From assembly GCA_013002375.1 (NCBI GenBank), contig JABDJW010000019.1, positions 1 through 6,466 on the forward strand: a DNA stretch of 6,466 bases, in the 5' to 3' direction. The stretch comes from Acidimicrobiales bacterium. GTDB taxonomy: Bacteria; Actinomycetota; Acidimicrobiia; Acidimicrobiales; SHLQ01. Under the pieces are notes generated by a model. It had not been told where the DNA came from. It saw nothing but the letters and a program-made list of their open reading frames with translations, and searched no databases. The translations under genes and the position numbers were made by a program. Shown here in pieces: positions 4,892-6,466 of this stretch. Position 1 is the first letter of the stretch. Every line of letters starts with the position of its first letter.

Positions 4892-6466
4892 CTAGCCGAG
4901 GGAACGGCGCTTGGCGTCGGCGATGTCGCGGAGTTTGTTCTTGGCCACCTTGTCGAGGGTGGCCCTCGGGAAGTCGTCGACGAAGTAGACGGCCCGGGGC
5001 ACCTTGAAGTCGCTGAGCTGGTCGGCGCAGTGATCGATCAGCGCTTTCTCGAACTCGGCATCGTCGTCGGGCGCGTCGGCCGACTTCACCACGAAGGCCA
5101 CCGGCACCTGGTCGAGCATCTCGTGGCTCTGCCCCACCACCGCGATATCGGCGATGCCGCCGACGGCCCGGCAGGTGTCCTCGACATGGCGGGCCGAGAC
5201 GTTCTCGCCGCCGACCTTCAGCAGATCCTTGTCCCGCTCGCTGTAGAACCAGTAGCCCTCGGGCGTGACCCGCACCATGTCGCCGGTGCGGAACCACCCG
5301 TCGGCGGTGAACGCCTTCTCGTTGGCCTCCGGGTTGTCGAGGTACTCGAGGAACAGCTGAATGCCCCGCGTGCCTCGAAGCCACAGTTCGCCCGTTTCGT
5401 CGGGCGGGCAGAGCTCCTCGGTGTCGGGGTTGACCACGATGGCCTCGTAGCCGGGCGTGGGCCAGCCCATCGTGCGTTCGGGGAACGGATGGTGCAACGG
5501 GGCGTGGATGGCGTGGATCACGGTCTCGGTCATGCCGTAGGCCGGCAACACCCGCAGCCCGAGCATCTTTTCGAGCACCGGCATCACCAGGCCGAACACG
5601 CCCACCCGAATGCTGTGCTCGGGGCGCTCCTGCCCGGCGAGGGCCTTGAACACGAAGGGGATGAGCGAGATGTGGGTGACGGCATGTTTCTGCACGACCT
5701 CCCAGAACCGAGTCGACGAGAACTTGGGCTGCAGGACGATCGTGCCGCCGACACCGAGCACCGCCCACAACGACCAGGTCTGCGCGTTGGTGTGGAAGAA
5801 CGGCAGGTAGATCAGGTAGGTGTCGCCGGGCCGCAGGTCGATGTTGCGGGGCGCGACCCGGGTGGTCCAGATGGCGTTGGCGTGGGTGTGCACCACCGCC
5901 TTGGGCCGCGACGTCGTGCCCGAGGTGAACATGATGCCGGCCGGCAGGGTGGGGTCGGCCGGCCGTTCGGGCGCCGAGGTCGCGTCGCCCTCGAGCGTGG
6001 CCCAGGCTTCGTACCGATCGGGAACCGGGGCGGTGGCCGGCTCGCCGCAATCGTCGTCGGTGACGACATACCAGCCAAGATTCGCGGCCGCCTCGGCGAT
6101 CAGTTCGGCGTACTGCGGTTGCGTGATGGCGCCGACCGCTTTGGTGTGGTTGGCGAAGTACTCGACCTCGGCCGCCACCGAACGGGTGTTGGTGGTCACG
6201 CCCACTGCACCGATCCGAGCGCAGGCGTACCAGGCCAGCACCATCTCGGGGCAGTTGTCGGAATGGATCAGAACCTTGTCGCCCTTCCCAACTCCCCGTG
6301 CCGAAAGCCCCGCCGCAAAGTCAGCGGCCTCTCGGACGAACTCGGAATAGGTCCATTGGCGGCCGGCCCCATTCTTCGGTTCCCAGATCAGAAAGGGGTG
6401 ATCGGGCTTGTTCTTCGCCCAATGCGACAAGAGCCACGGGATGTCCTGCCCCGCGAACTGAAAGGC
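4892..6466 (-). CDS. AMP-forming acyl-CoA synthetase, CaiC-like motifs (5' end outside window)
   Basis: This enzyme of the ANL superfamily activates a carboxylic acid with ATP to an acyl-adenylate and then forms the CoA thioester. The frame is open to the right edge; the TTG at 6430 is internal, since the residues before it (GQDIPWLLSHWA) continue the typical N-terminal helix. Only a few to a few tens of residues are likely missing, as 524 are present. Counting from the edge, the P-loop is FTSGTTSRPKAV (about 180-191), A5 is YGMTET (310-315), A7 is GWFRTGD (390-396), A8 is KVGGEN (417-422) and the A10 Lys is at 506 (TLDKVAKNKL). All catalytic positions are intact. The P-loop has Ser where most members have Gly. 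FTSGTTSRPK, FFHTNAQ and the text after it resemble E. coli CaiC, the carnitine/crotonobetaine-CoA ligase, but the substrate cannot be assigned. No caiA, caiB or other beta-oxidation gene is in view. It converges with the groES-like gene. Confidence 0.92.
   Translation of the reverse strand, partial: AFQFAGQDIPWLLSHWAKNKPDHPFLIWEPKNGAGRQWTYSEFVREAADFAAGLSARGVGKGDKVLIHSDNCPEMVLAWYACARIGAVGVTTNTRSVAAEVEYFANHTKAVGAITQPQYAELIAEAAANLGWYVVTDDDCGEPATAPVPDRYEAWATLEGDATSAPERPADPTLPAGIMFTSGTTSRPKAVVHTHANAIWTTRVAPRNIDLRPGDTYLIYLPFFHTNAQTWSLWAVLGVGGTIVLQPKFSSTRFWEVVQKHAVTHISLIPFVFKALAGQERPEHSIRVGVFGLVMPVLEKMLGLRVLPAYGMTETVIHAIHAPLHHPFPERTMGWPTPGYEAIVVNPDTEELCPPDETGELWLRGTRGIQLFLEYLDNPEANEKAFTADGWFRTGDMVRVTPEGYWFYSERDKDLLKVGGENVSARHVEDTCRAVGGIADIAVVGQSHEMLDQVPVAFVVKSADAPDDDAEFEKALIDHCADQLSDFKVPRAVYFVDDFPRATLDKVAKNKLRDIADAKRRSLG

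Noticed and set aside
6428..6430. TTG at 6430 as the acyl-CoA synthetase start
   Set aside because: The frame stays open to the window edge and the preceding residues continue the typical N-terminal helix, so the gene is cut by the edge.
1..6466. A previously undescribed defence, mobile or biosynthetic system
   Set aside because: All six genes fall into known families, with no nuclease, reverse transcriptase, toxin-antitoxin pair, phage or transposon gene and no repeat array; the window looks like ordinary chromosomal core.

Overview
The window is GC-rich and densely coded, and reads as a chromosomal core-metabolism segment from a high-GC Gram-positive bacterium, most likely an actinobacterium. 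Three things point there: hisI lies directly upstream of trpE, as I recall for mycobacteria and relatives; the small GroES-like protein ends in a tail (STGLYL) that I recall from actinobacterial homologues; and two genes have TAnnnT-type -10 hexamers placed as for leaderless or near-leaderless starts. Acidimicrobiia would fit, but that is only an impression. I see no rRNA, tRNA, CRISPR array, insertion sequence, integrase or phage gene.

Layout. (1) 1-792, plus strand: the C-terminal part of a membrane-type sensor histidine kinase, cut by the left edge. (2) 793-883: a convergent gap with a strong inverted repeat, probably a bidirectional terminator. (3) 884-4378, minus strand, in transcription order: a class I SAM-dependent methyltransferase, hisI (histidine biosynthesis), trpE (tryptophan biosynthesis) and a YgfZ/GcvT-like folate-binding Fe-S maintenance protein. 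hisI/trpE are separated by one base and trpE/ygfZ overlap by one base (TAATG), so these three are almost certainly one translationally coupled unit. The methyltransferase lies 42 bases upstream of hisI and may share the transcript. (4) 4379-4453: a short divergent promoter region. (5) 4454-4834, plus strand: a small orphan GroES-like protein with no groEL beside it. (6) 4835-4891: a second convergent gap with hairpins. (7) 4892-6466, minus strand: an acyl-CoA synthetase of the AMP-forming superfamily with CaiC-like motifs, cut by the right edge.

How they fit together. HisI and TrpE both work on amino-acid pathways that use phosphoribosyl pyrophosphate, and their coupling suggests co-regulation. 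YgfZ supports Fe-S enzymes generally. The methyltransferase, GroES-like protein, kinase and acyl-CoA synthetase look functionally separate. I found no convincing new multi-gene system. The best leads are the HisI variant, whose three usual metal-binding aspartates read as Asn/Glu/Asn and whose Cys spacing is longer, and the stand-alone GroES-like protein with a shortened roof region.
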